A DNA stretch of 64,000 bases. Origin: Deltaproteobacteria bacterium. GTDB lineage: Bacteria > Desulfobacterota > Binatia > Binatales > Binataceae. The DNA lies in assembly GCA_021794015.1 (NCBI GenBank), contig JAJYRQ010000019.1, positions 1-64,000 on the forward strand, read 5' to 3'. Within the stretch, counting starts at the first letter, position 1; every line of letters starts with the position of its first letter. The notes under the pieces were generated by a model. It was not told the DNA's origin. It searched no databases and was given only the letters and a program-made list of their open reading frames with translations. The translations under genes were made by a program, and so were the position numbers. Of the stretch, positions 1-8,053 are shown piece by piece.

Positions 1-165
1 AGGATCAAGGAGAGGGGGGACGCGCCGCCCAAGCGCAGTCGAAGGAAGAGCGGGGACGCACTCAGAGGCTCGAGGTGGCGCCAGCGTCCCCCCTCACCCT
101 CCCCTCTCCCCCCAAGGGGAGAGGGAGACAAGAACGAGCAGCGCGCGCGGGGGGTGAGAGAAGTG
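1..165. repeat. Fragments of the GC-rich TIR repeat family
   Basis: No gene is seen at the left edge. Positions 1-10 (AGGATCAAGG) and a GTCGAAGG motif near 38-46 repeat the right half of the 294-bp element at 27342-27635. Positions 88-99 carry its exact 12-base end, CCCCCCTCACCC. This is followed by a hairpin of 10 bp with a 4-base loop (102-111 against 116-125, CCCTCTCCCC type), as in the other copy. It therefore looks like pieces of two element copies or one rearranged copy. A protein reading on the minus strand across this region is low-complexity and not believed. Confidence 0.6.
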
Positions 166-287
166 CGCGCGAGCGGGTCCAGCCCGTGTAACTATATTCG
201 CCAAGGCCAGTAGGCCGAGGCCCCTCGCAGCACGGGCGCAGCCGCGGGCGCGACTGCGATGTTGTGGACGACAGCGGCCGGGCCGCG

Positions 288-653
288 CTACGGCGTCGTT
301 TCGGTGGCGCTTACGATCTCTCCGCTCGGCCCGGTCTCGAAGACGTAGTGCTTCTGTCCCGGATGGGCGTAAATGATGAGCTGGCCGCCGGTTTCCTGTA
401 TCATCTGGACCGTGGTGGGCGGCCCGAGCACCGAAGTCACGTCCTTGAGCCTTTTGCCGATCCATTCATGCGCCACATGCTGTTCGGTCTGCTGGCTTGG
501 CTGAGGCTCGGAGGGCGCCATCAACTGGGCGCATCCGCCAAGCAGCGTCCCCGCCGCCAGCGCGGCGGCTAAGGCCCCGGCCGCACGCCTCGCCGCCCTC
601 CCACTCCGGTGTCCGCTGCCCAATTGTCCCATGCCCCGATAGACTGGCTTCAT
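288..653 (-). CDS. Small outer-membrane lipoprotein, BamE/SmpA-like fold possible
   Basis: Predicted 121-residue lipoprotein. After a basic N-terminus and a hydrophobic Ala/Leu stretch there is a lipobox, Leu-Leu-Gly-Gly-Cys, near residue 40, so the mature protein is lipid-anchored. The mature part contains a segment of the type IGKRLKDVTSVLGPP, reminiscent of the small SmpA/BamE alpha-beta domain; this is a motif-level impression only. ATG at 653 is chosen because GAGGAGG lies 7 bases upstream; a TTG just before it is less likely. It follows the porin gene by 22 bases on the same strand and is probably co-transcribed, so a role in envelope assembly is plausible. Confidence 0.75.
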   Translation of the reverse strand: MKPVYRGMGQLGSGHRSGRAARRAAGALAAALAAGTLLGGCAQLMAPSEPQPSQQTEQHVAHEWIGKRLKDVTSVLGPPTTVQMIQETGGQLIIYAHPGQKHYVFETGPSGEIVSATETTP

Positions 654-675
654 CAACTCGCCTCCTCGCCCTCGC

Positions 676-2394
676 CTAGAACGCGTACTCGACGTTTAGC
701 ATAACGGTCTGCATGTTGGGCATGACCACGTTCGGGATGCTGCTCCCGGTGAAGCCCTTCGGCGCGACGTAGTTGAATTTCTGCGCCTCCGTGACCGGGA
801 AGTTGAACTGCTTGTGGTAGTACATGATCGTCTGGTAATCGAGCGCAAAGCGCAGGTACTCGTTGTATTGATAGCCGATCCCGGCAATCAGTCGGATGAA
901 GTCAAGCGGGTTGACCGGGACCTTGTAGTTCGGCTGCCAATCCTCGACCCAGCCGAACAGCGTGAACGGCGTGTTCGCGATGTGGTAATGGCCGAACATA
1001 TTGTAGCCTTCCTGGTAGGCCCGGCCGTTGTTCAAAAGCGCCGCGTACAGCGTCGAGGTGTTGAGCTGCTGCTCGATGAGCGACGGAGGCAGGTTGGTGG
1101 GCGTAAGCCCAAAGGACTCGGCCGGCCCGGTGCCGGAAAAGGCGTTGCCGGTGCTCCAGGCATTGCGCCCCCAGTCGAACTCAAACGCCAGGCCCCAGGT
1201 CTCGGTGTCGTAATGCAGTATCTCGGCGAACCGCTCGATCTCGGCGTTCCCACCCTTGAGCAGGGCGGGCGCGTTGAACAGATCAGGCGTTGTGTCGCCG
1301 TAGCCGAAATCGTAGAAGGTCGTCACTCCCAGACCGTCGAAGCGCCAGCGCGCCCCGAAGGGATAAAACGTGACGCGCGCCATGCCCTCTTGCGACACGG
1401 GACCATAGTTAATGGCATGAAAGCTGCCCTCATCGAAGAAGCCGATATTGTAGTCGATGTACTGCAGGTGCTGCGGCCCCCACCGGATCGGTCCCTGGAA
1501 CGAGATGCCGGGAAAGGTCGAGGCGATGCTCATGTTCCAGGTGACCAGGTTCACGAAGCGGTAGCCGTAGAGGTCTTCTTCCCACGGCACCAGCGGCTCC
1601 GGCTGCTGCCCGATCACCAGGACGTCGTCGCCGATATTGGGGTTGTCGGCAAACAGCTTGCCGATGACGTAGCCGTATTTCAGGCGGTAAGACATGTCGC
1701 CAACGTTCGTGTTCCCCATGGCGCCGGCGGCGCCCATGCTTTGGTTCGCCGTAGGACCTAAGGCCCGGAAAATGTTGGGCGTGATCCGCAGCGTCCAGTC
1801 GGGCGTGGGAAACCAGAAGACGTTGATGTAAGCGCGGGTGATGTCGACCGTGTTGTAGTTGTCGTTGCCCGGACCGGGGGGGTTGATGAGCGTCAGCAGT
1901 TGGGGCGCGTAACTCGTTCGCGGGTAGTAGGCATAATCGGCCCAGAACTGCCCGCCCACGGCGACCTTATTCTTGAAATTGCGGACATAGTCCTCCCAGG
2001 CCGGCTTGATCTCTTGGACCTGCTTGCTTAAGTCGGCGGTTTGGGCCTGCGTTTGCTGCACCTGCTGTTGCACCTGCTGGACAACCGCCTGCTGGCTCTG
2101 CTGCGTGGCAAACGGCAATTGCAACGGAACCCGCCCCGGCCCCGGGCGGGTGAAGACCTGCCCCGTGGTGGGATCGGTCCATAAGCGGAGCGCGAGCGCA
2201 GGAGCCGGGGCCGAGGCCGCCGTCGCGCCAGCGCCGGTGCCGGCGCTTACCGAGATGCCGGGCGAGCCGGCGCTCTGCGCCCGGACCGGCGCAGCGTTCA
2301 TCTCAATTAAGACCAGCCCTGAAAGAAAAGACGCCGCCAACCAGACCAGGAACCGCGCAGCCTTGCGGCTTACGCACTCCTCCCGACGCACCAT
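676..2394 (-). CDS. Outer-membrane porin with N-terminal coiled coil
   Basis: About 572 residues. The N-terminal signal peptide ends near an Ala-Gln-Ser junction (PVRAQS). A Pro/Ala-rich part follows, then a Gln-rich heptad region (QQVQQQVQQTQ) that should form a coiled coil. The rest is aromatic-rich alternating sequence typical of beta-barrels, ending in Val-Glu-Tyr-Ala-Phe; a terminal Phe is the usual outer-membrane barrel signal. It is probably a trimeric porin, but the substrate cannot be told. The frame is open further upstream. ATG at 2394 is preferred because GGGAGG lies 8 bases upstream; ATG at 2400 is too close to that site. The leader region contains strong secondary structure (see 2412-2514). 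Confidence 0.8.
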   Translation of the reverse strand: MVRREECVSRKAARFLVWLAASFLSGLVLIEMNAAPVRAQSAGSPGISVSAGTGAGATAASAPAPALALRLWTDPTTGQVFTRPGPGRVPLQLPFATQQSQQAVVQQVQQQVQQTQAQTADLSKQVQEIKPAWEDYVRNFKNKVAVGGQFWADYAYYPRTSYAPQLLTLINPPGPGNDNYNTVDITRAYINVFWFPTPDWTLRITPNIFRALGPTANQSMGAAGAMGNTNVGDMSYRLKYGYVIGKLFADNPNIGDDVLVIGQQPEPLVPWEEDLYGYRFVNLVTWNMSIASTFPGISFQGPIRWGPQHLQYIDYNIGFFDEGSFHAINYGPVSQEGMARVTFYPFGARWRFDGLGVTTFYDFGYGDTTPDLFNAPALLKGGNAEIERFAEILHYDTETWGLAFEFDWGRNAWSTGNAFSGTGPAESFGLTPTNLPPSLIEQQLNTSTLYAALLNNGRAYQEGYNMFGHYHIANTPFTLFGWVEDWQPNYKVPVNPLDFIRLIAGIGYQYNEYLRFALDYQTIMYYHKQFNFPVTEAQKFNYVAPKGFTGSSIPNVVMPNMQTVMLNVEYAF

Positions 2395-2411
2395 CCCCAT
2401 GGCCTCCCTGA

Positions 2412-2514
2412 CCACGCGGGATGTGCTACGCTTGCAGTTGCGAGCCTGCTCGCGGCACGGTCCGCGTGGGTTCATGCCCCGTCCGAGGATGCCCCCTCGG
2501 ACGGGGCGCTTTTT
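2412..2514 (+). ncRNA. Candidate structured small RNA ending in an intrinsic terminator
   Basis: The spacer between the porin and a small exported protein folds into nested stems. CCACGCGG (2412-2419) pairs with 2462-2469. GTGC (2423-2426) pairs with 2455-2458. GCGAG (2440-2444) pairs with 2449-2453. A terminator hairpin follows. Read on the plus strand this is a compact RNA of about 100 nt ending in a T run. No plus-strand gene precedes it, so the terminator has no other obvious client. The same pairing could instead act in the minus-strand porin leader, which abuts the porin Shine-Dalgarno site. No known RNA family was recognised. Confidence 0.4.
2476..2514 (+). terminator. Intrinsic terminator
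   Basis: A perfect 13-bp stem (2476-2488 with 2495-2507, GCCCCGTCCGAGG type), a 6-base loop, then GC and five T (2510-2514). The T run lies only on the plus-strand 3' side, so it is oriented to stop plus-strand transcription, although both flanking genes are on the minus strand. Confidence 0.75.
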
Positions 2515-2598
2515 ATCTTTGCCCGAAGCGCGCTGCCGTCCCGGACCAACCGCCGGTCACACAGCCCCGCGCCCGGAGCAATGACTGCGGGCTACGGC

Positions 2599-2931
2599 TC
2601 ACTGCCGGGCCGACTGATGCCTCTGCTCGTACTGCTGCCTCAGGTAAGACAACTCGTACTCGGTGTAGGTCTTTCCACGGCAGGCGTAAAGCACCGGCGT
2701 CGAAAGCGTGACAATCGCGCAATCCTGCACTCGGGGCGGCGGCTCGTCCTTCACACCGTCAGTGCCGCGCCCGGCACTCGTGCTGGAGTTGCCGGCCCAA
2801 GCCGCCGACCCGGCGAGCATCAGGGCCGCCACGGCTGCCAGCGCCAAGCCGCCTTTGCGCCATCCGGCCGGCGCCGCCTTGCCGCGCTTTGCCGCCTCGG
2901 TCCGGACTGGGGTCATGCCTTCCTTTTCCAT
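2599..2931 (-). CDS. Small exported protein of unknown function
   Basis: 110 residues, not assigned to a family. There is a basic N-terminus, then a hydrophobic stretch (LALAAVAALMLAG) and a cleavage site near Ala-Trp-Ala-Gly, so it is exported. The mature part has two Cys (QDCAIV and YACRGK), possibly a disulfide, a conserved-looking YTEYEL segment and a Gln/Arg-rich tail. ATG at 2931 has a strong Shine-Dalgarno, AAGGAGG, five bases upstream. It is on the same strand as the porin but separated from it by about 200 bases of structured sequence. Function unknown. Confidence 0.7.
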   Translation of the reverse strand: MEKEGMTPVRTEAAKRGKAAPAGWRKGGLALAAVAALMLAGSAAWAGNSSTSAGRGTDGVKDEPPPRVQDCAIVTLSTPVLYACRGKTYTEYELSYLRQQYEQRHQSARQ

Positions 2932-3096
2932 ACAATCCTCCTTGCGCTGCGGTGCCCTACAAGCGAGCCCGCCTTGAGCTTCCTAGGACCAGCTTGATCA
3001 CTCGTCGTTAGGGCAGAATGAATCGAAGATTAAGAATTGATGAACTGAAAGGCCGCTCAGGATAAGCGGCGACGGGCATTTTGCAGGAGAGTAGGC

Positions 3097-4101
3097 GTGG
3101 AATTTCATGAATTAGCGGCACTTAGCAGCGGTCATGTAGCCGCGCGGGCCCTCCAGACCGCGGTAAAACTCGGCCTTTTCGATAAGCTCGCCGAGGCCGA
3201 AGCGACGGCGGCAGCCCTGGCCCAGAGGCTTTCCTGCGAGCCGCGTGCGCTCGCGCTCTTGGCGAACGCGCTGGTTGCCTTGGAGCTGCTCGAAAAGAGA
3301 GACGATCGCTACGCGCTGGCGCCGGTTGCGCGCCGCTTCCTGGTGGGTTCCGCTGCTGATTATTTTGGTGCGATGGTGCTTTTCGAGGAGCGGCTCTTTG
3401 CGCTGTGGGCGCGCCTGGAAGCGTCGGTCAGGAGCGGCCGACCGGCCCGGACCGCCGACAGCTTCCAGGGAGAACGCGGCGAAACAGAGCTGTTTATCGC
3501 GGCGATGGACGACCTGGTCAGAGCGCGCGGCGACGCCCGCTTTCTTGCCGAGCGGCTGGACCTCGGCGCCGTGGGCCTGCTCGCCGACATTGGCGGCGGG
3601 CCGGGGACCTACGTCGTGGAGTTTTTGCGCCGCTGGCCCGGGATGCGTGCGGTTGTCTACGACCTGCCCGGCACGCTTGAGGTCTCACGCGCCATTCTAA
3701 AGCGCAACGCGCCGTGGGCTCTTGAGCGCCTGGCGCTTCGCGAGTTCGACTACCACACGCAGGAAATCCCCGAGCCGGCCGACGCGATCCTGCTCTCCAA
3801 TGTAATCCATCTCGAGGATGAGCAGACCTGTGCCCTGCTCGCGCAGAAGTGCTTTCGCGCGCTCAACCCCGGCGGCCTTTTTCTAATCAAGGACCACATC
3901 ATGAACGAGGCCCTGACCGAGCCGGTTGCCGGCGCGCTTTTCTCGCTGCAGCTTCTGCTGACCACGCGCGGGCGCGACTACAGCTTCAAAGAAGTGACCG
4001 CGTGGCTGGCGCGGGCCGGCTTCGCCGCGCCGACGCTCTCAAGGCTCCCATTTCCGCCCTTCACGTCGTCGGTTGCGTCGGCACGCAAGCCGGCCGACTG
4101 A
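3097..4101 (+). CDS. SAM-dependent O-methyltransferase (dimerisation plus O-MT domains)
   Basis: 334 residues, the usual length for plant-type or carotenoid-type O-methyltransferases. Residues 1-90 form a winged-helix dimerisation domain (FHELAALSSGHVAARALQ onward). Around residue 165 is the SAM-binding glycine motif, ADIGGGPGTY, and about 20 residues later the acidic VYDLPG motif. The downstream DAILLSNVIHLEDE and GGLFLIKDH segments match the family core. The start is GTG at 3097, with GGAG five bases upstream after an AT-richer stretch suited to a promoter. It stands alone, divergent from the exported protein and convergent with the VWA gene. The acceptor substrate is unknown. Confidence 0.85.
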   Translation: MEFHELAALSSGHVAARALQTAVKLGLFDKLAEAEATAAALAQRLSCEPRALALLANALVALELLEKRDDRYALAPVARRFLVGSAADYFGAMVLFEERLFALWARLEASVRSGRPARTADSFQGERGETELFIAAMDDLVRARGDARFLAERLDLGAVGLLADIGGGPGTYVVEFLRRWPGMRAVVYDLPGTLEVSRAILKRNAPWALERLALREFDYHTQEIPEPADAILLSNVIHLEDEQTCALLAQKCFRALNPGGLFLIKDHIMNEALTEPVAGALFSLQLLLTTRGRDYSFKEVTAWLARAGFAAPTLSRLPFPPFTSSVASARKPAD

Positions 4102-4145
4102 GCGGGGCGAAAAGCGCGCCGCCCGCCGCGTTTGGGCCGGCCGGA

Positions 4146-5759
4146 CTAGATGCGGCCCTGGCGGCGCGCCACGTAGTCGACCAGCAGGTATTGGCCCAGG
4201 TTTTCCGGCCGCGTGTAGAGGGCGCGGCCGCGGTTTAGCCGGGTCATCTTCTCGACGAAGGCGCGCAACTCCGAGGAATCGTCCAGCATGAAGGTGTTGA
4301 TGATAATTCCCTGGCGCGTGACTCGTTCAACTTCTTTGAGCGTCTCCTCGGCGGCGCGCGGGCTGATCCCGCCCAGCGAAAGCGGCCATTCGCAGTGCAC
4401 CCGGTTGTCGCGCAGGTAGGCGGTCGGCTGCCCGTCGGTCACAACGATGATGTGCTGGTTGCGCGCGCGCTGGCGGCGAAGAATCCGGCTGGCCAGCTTT
4501 AGCCCCTCCTGCAAATTGGTGAAAGGATCGCCCACGTTCCACGAAGCGTGCGGCAAATCGCTAAGCCGCAACTCGACCGCCCGGGTAAAAAAGCCCACCA
4601 CCGAGAAGAAGTCGCGCGGGAAGCGGGTCCGAATCAGCGTTTCCAGCGCCAGCGCCACCCGCTTGGCCGCGCCGAAGCGGCCCTCCCAGCTCATCGACCA
4701 CGACATATCCAGGCACAAAACGGTCGAGGTCGAGGTGCCGTAGTCGCTTTCGTAAACCGCAAAGTCCTGCGGCGCCAGGCCGACCGGAACGCCCGGCCGG
4801 CGGCTCAGCGCGCGTTTGAGCGTGGCTACCAGGTCAAGGTTCCACGCCTCTCCATAAACGTAGTCCCGGCTCGCGTCGAACCGCAGCTCGCCGGCCCCGC
4901 GCTCGGCCGTGCAATGAGCACCCGGCCGTCCCCGCAGCAGGCCCTGAAAGATGTCGCGCAGGGCAAGCTCTCCCAGCCGCCGCACCGCCTTGGGCGAAAG
5001 CCTCACGCCCGCGCCCTGGCGCGTCAGGTAGCCGCCCTCGTCGAGCGCCTTGAGCGCCTCCTCCAGGCGCTCGAGGGCGCGCCGGGCCTCCGGGCCGAGC
5101 AGCTTCTCGACCTGGTCGGCCGATATCCGCTCCATCTCGCCCGAGGCCAGGGCCTGCTCCAGCGCCTTCAGCGCCTGCACTTCGCGCATGAGTTCAAGCG
5201 CCTTGCGGTAGTCGGCGTCGGTGGGTCCGCGGAACAGGTCGCCGTGGCGCTCGCGAAAGGTCTCGAGGTCGCGCACGTTGTTGCGCTCCCGGGCCAGAAG
5301 CTCGCGCAGGGCCTCCGCCTCTCCGTCTCCCAAGCTTTGCTCGCCCAGCCGGCTAAGCGCTTCGGCCAGGCGCTGGGAGAGCCGCTCCGGCCGGCCTTGG
5401 GCGGGCTTTTCGGCGCTGGTGGCTTCGCCTGAGCCCGCCGGCATCATTCGGCGCGCGCGCTTAAGCAGCTCCTGCAGTTTTTCTTCGATCTCGTCGAGCG
5501 AGCGGCGCAGGTTAAACTCCTGGCAACGTTGGCGGATTCGTTCACGCGCCTTCTCGGCCAGGCTCTCCAGCCCCTTCACCTCTCCGTCCTCGAGCCGGGT
5601 TCCGCTACGCTTGAGCGCCTGGAGCACCTCTTCAACGTCGTCCGCACGCGCCAAAAGGTCGGCCAGCCCTTCGAACAGGGTATCGGCTCGCACCGGCGGC
5701 CCTGCCGAGCCGTCGGGGTAACTGTAGCGAACCCGTACCGCGCCCGGCGGCTCAACCAT
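4146..5759 (-). CDS. VWA-domain protein paired with AAA+ ATPase
   Basis: About 537 residues. The first 300 are charged, helical and rich in Glu, Arg and Leu. The last 230 form a von Willebrand A domain with a MIDAS motif DMSWSMS, a later threonine (FTNLQEG) and VVTDGQP. This architecture is typical of VWA partners of MoxR/Mg-chelatase-like ATPases, which act together to insert metals or remodel complexes. The frame extends upstream, but the start at 5759 is chosen because ATGGTTGA overlaps the stop of the ATPase gene by 8 bases, indicating translational coupling. It is the last gene of the long minus-strand operon that begins at mutL. Target unknown. Confidence 0.85.
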   Translation of the reverse strand: MVEPPGAVRVRYSYPDGSAGPPVRADTLFEGLADLLARADDVEEVLQALKRSGTRLEDGEVKGLESLAEKARERIRQRCQEFNLRRSLDEIEEKLQELLKRARRMMPAGSGEATSAEKPAQGRPERLSQRLAEALSRLGEQSLGDGEAEALRELLARERNNVRDLETFRERHGDLFRGPTDADYRKALELMREVQALKALEQALASGEMERISADQVEKLLGPEARRALERLEEALKALDEGGYLTRQGAGVRLSPKAVRRLGELALRDIFQGLLRGRPGAHCTAERGAGELRFDASRDYVYGEAWNLDLVATLKRALSRRPGVPVGLAPQDFAVYESDYGTSTSTVLCLDMSWSMSWEGRFGAAKRVALALETLIRTRFPRDFFSVVGFFTRAVELRLSDLPHASWNVGDPFTNLQEGLKLASRILRRQRARNQHIIVVTDGQPTAYLRDNRVHCEWPLSLGGISPRAAEETLKEVERVTRQGIIINTFMLDDSSELRAFVEKMTRLNRGRALYTRPENLGQYLLVDYVARRQGRI

Positions 5760-7173
5760 GATAGGCAAGGCGACCGCCGCGCTGTTCTTTGCGCAGCTTA
5801 TGATGCAGGTAAAGGCCCTCGAGCAGGAGCTCGGCGCCGGCGGCGCAAACACCCGGGCTCTCATCCCTCTCCAGGCGCGCCACAGCCTCGCTAAGCCCGG
5901 TCACCGCGCTGAGCCGCTCGAGGCACTCGCGCGCGGCGGTGCGGTCGGAAACCTCCACCGCTTGCCCGTTCTCAAAGTAGGCCACCACCGGCTTAAGCTC
6001 GTCCAGCTTGAAGTGGCGGTCAAAGACCTTCTGCACCGCCCGGTCGAGCAGCCGGCCCAGCAGCTCCTCTCCCCGGCGGTCGTCGCCGGTGTATTCCAGC
6101 TCGAGCTTGCCTGCGGTCGAGGCGTAAAGCGCATGGAAATCGCAAAGCCGGGGGACGACCTCGCTCTCGCCGTTGATGACGGCGCGCTTCTCGGCGTTGC
6201 CGATCACCGCCTCGCAGTTGTTGATCGTCACCCGCACGGAGACGCCCGAGCTTTGGTTGATCTCGCCCGAGCCGCGCGCCTCGAAGGTGATCTGGGCAAG
6301 CAGTTCCTTGATAAAGCGCGGCAGCTTAAGCGCCCGGTCCAGCGCCGCCGGGTAAGCGCACTCCTGCTCCATGATGGCGATTTCGTCCTCGAGGCGGCGG
6401 GGATAGTGGGTGCGAATCTGGACGTCGAAGCGGTCCTTAAGCGGGGTGATGATCCGCCCGCGCGAGGTGTAGTCCTCGGGGTTGGCGCTGGCCACGAAGA
6501 CCAGGTCCAGGGGCAGCCTCACCTTGTAGCCTTTTATCTGGACGTCGCGCTCCTCCATCAGGTTGAAAAGCCCCACCTGCACCTTCTCGGTCAGGTCGGG
6601 CAGTTCGTTGATGGCAAAGATGCCGCGGTTGGTGCGGGGAATCAGCCCGTAGTGAATCGTCTCCTGGTCGGCAAGGTAGCGCCCCTCGGCCACCTTGACC
6701 GGATCGATCTCGCCGATTAGGTCCCCAATCGAGACATCGGGCGTGGCCAGCTTTTCCGTAAAGCGATCGGCGCGCGAGAGCCAGGCCACTTCCAGCCGGT
6801 CGCCCAGGTTTGCCAGGCGCCGGCGGCAGGTCGGACAGATCGGCGCCCAGGGATGGTCGTTGATTTCGCAGCCCTTGACCACCGGCACGAACTCGTCGAG
6901 CAGCTCGGCAAGCAGCCTGATGATTCGGGACTTGGCCTGTCCGCGCTCGCCGAGAAAGATCATGTGATGGCCGGCAAGCAGCGCGTTTTCGATCTCGGGC
7001 ACCACCGTCTCGTCGTAGCCGACAATTCCAGGCAGGATGGAACGACCCTGCTTGAGCCGCGCCAACACGTTCTTGCGCAGCTCCATCCGCACCGGCATCA
7101 CCTCGACCCCGGCGCGCTTGAGTTCGCCGAAGGTGGTTATCCTGAGCAGCTCGCGATCCGTCACACCCAACAC
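5752..7173 (-). CDS. MoxR/Mg-chelatase-I-like AAA+ ATPase
   Basis: 473 residues. The Walker A is GERGQAKS (residues 75-82), with AKS in place of the usual GKT/S; the Walker-B-like INELPD and the sensor segment VFVASANPEDYTSRGRI follow. A Cys cluster (C102, C113, C116 in CPTC) interrupts the ATPase core and may bind zinc or an Fe-S centre. This subgroup sits near sigma-54 interaction and Mg-chelatase ATPases and normally works with a VWA partner, here the next gene. The start is GTG at 7173, three bases after the HIT stop; the ribosome site is weak, so TTG 7170 or GTG 7164 remain possible. Confidence 0.85.
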   Translation of the reverse strand: MLGVTDRELLRITTFGELKRAGVEVMPVRMELRKNVLARLKQGRSILPGIVGYDETVVPEIENALLAGHHMIFLGERGQAKSRIIRLLAELLDEFVPVVKGCEINDHPWAPICPTCRRRLANLGDRLEVAWLSRADRFTEKLATPDVSIGDLIGEIDPVKVAEGRYLADQETIHYGLIPRTNRGIFAINELPDLTEKVQVGLFNLMEERDVQIKGYKVRLPLDLVFVASANPEDYTSRGRIITPLKDRFDVQIRTHYPRRLEDEIAIMEQECAYPAALDRALKLPRFIKELLAQITFEARGSGEINQSSGVSVRVTINNCEAVIGNAEKRAVINGESEVVPRLCDFHALYASTAGKLELEYTGDDRRGEELLGRLLDRAVQKVFDRHFKLDELKPVVAYFENGQAVEVSDRTAARECLERLSAVTGLSEAVARLERDESPGVCAAGAELLLEGLYLHHKLRKEQRGGRLAYHG

Positions 7174-7176
7174 CTG

Positions 7177-7734
7177 TCACTGCAAAGCAGGCGGCTCACC
7201 GGCGCCCGGCGCGCGGAAAAGCGGCGCCAGCAGGGCAAAACTCTCCCCGAGCTGTTGCGACAGCACCTTGGTCGCGCTCACCACCGGCATAAAGTTCGTA
7301 TCGCCCTCCCAGCGCGGGACCACGTGCCAGTGAAAATGGCCCGCAAAGCCCGCGCCGGCAACCGCTCCGATGTTGGCGCCCACGTTAAACCCGTCGGGCA
7401 ACAGCGCTTGGCCGAGCCGCTTGACCGCCAGGGCGACCAGCTCGGCCAGCGCTTGGCGCTCCTCGCGGCGCAGAAGCTCGGGCGAGGCCAGGTGGCGGCG
7501 CGGCGCAATCATCAGGTGGCCGTTGTTATAAGGGTAGCGATTCAACATGACCGACGCAGCCGAATCCGCCCAAAGCACCAGCCGGGCGCGCTGCGTCTTC
7601 TCACTGAGCCGGCCGAAGCAGAAGATGCACGGCCGCCTGCCGCGGCGTCCGGCCCGGACATAGGCGGCGCGCCACGGGGCCCAAAGCCTGGCCGGGCCTG
7701 TCCCCGCTGTCTTCTCAGCCGAGCGCTTCGCCAT
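7177..7734 (-). CDS. HIT-family nucleotide hydrolase/phosphorylase
   Basis: 185 residues. It has the histidine triad HFHWHVV (H133, H135, H137), the preceding GHLMIAPRRH and NVGANIG segments, and a CIFC pair at residues 36-39 as in the Ap4A phosphorylase-like HIT branch. Expected to cleave dinucleoside polyphosphates or AMP conjugates in the cytoplasm. ATG at 7734 overlaps the end of ihfB by 20 bases. The ATPase gene follows after 3 bases, so it is inside the operon. Substrate not predictable. Confidence 0.85.
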   Translation of the reverse strand: MAKRSAEKTAGTGPARLWAPWRAAYVRAGRRGRRPCIFCFGRLSEKTQRARLVLWADSAASVMLNRYPYNNGHLMIAPRRHLASPELLRREERQALAELVALAVKRLGQALLPDGFNVGANIGAVAGAGFAGHFHWHVVPRWEGDTNFMPVVSATKVLSQQLGESFALLAPLFRAPGAGEPPALQ

Positions 7735-8017
7735 GGTCGCGGCCGTTCAGTTCAGTTTTCAACTCCTTGGCCGCGCGAAAGAACGGCACCTTTCTTGCGT
7801 CCACGACGAGCGCCGCGCCGGTCCTGGGGTTGCGTCCCGGCCGCGCGCTCCGCTCTCTCACGCCGAAACTGCCGAAACGGCGGATTTCGACCCGCCCGCC
7901 GCCGGCCAACGCCGCCGTCAGCGCCACGAAGACCCGGGCGACCAGCGCCGCGCACGCGGCGTGCGAGAGCTCGGGGCTGCACGCGGCAACCCCCTCGATG
8001 ATCTCCCGTTTGGTCAT
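7715..8017 (-). CDS. ihfB: Integration host factor beta-like / HU-family DNA-binding protein
   Basis: 100 residues from MTKREIIEGV, the characteristic beta-type IHF start. The beta arm segment VEIRRFGSFGVRERSARPGRNPRTG is intact. It bends DNA, probably as a dimer with another HU/IHF subunit. It lies directly downstream of rpsA, the same order as cmk-rpsA-ihfB in gammaproteobacteria, which supports the IHF assignment over generic HU. The frame begins with a GTG at 8032, but ATG at 8017 matches family length; neither has a clear ribosome site. The basic C-terminal tail (KELKTELNGRDHGEALG) is slightly longer than usual. Confidence 0.8.
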   Translation of the reverse strand: MTKREIIEGVAACSPELSHAACAALVARVFVALTAALAGGGRVEIRRFGSFGVRERSARPGRNPRTGAALVVDARKVPFFRAAKELKTELNGRDHGEALG

Positions 8018-8053
8018 CGGCCGGTTGCGCACGCGAAGGCCGGGCGGCGGTCT

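Noticed and set aside
814-1761. Long plus-strand open frame opposite the porin
   Set aside because: It is the complement of a clear coding frame, is Arg/Gly/Pro-rich and has no family pattern; high GC makes such antisense frames common here.
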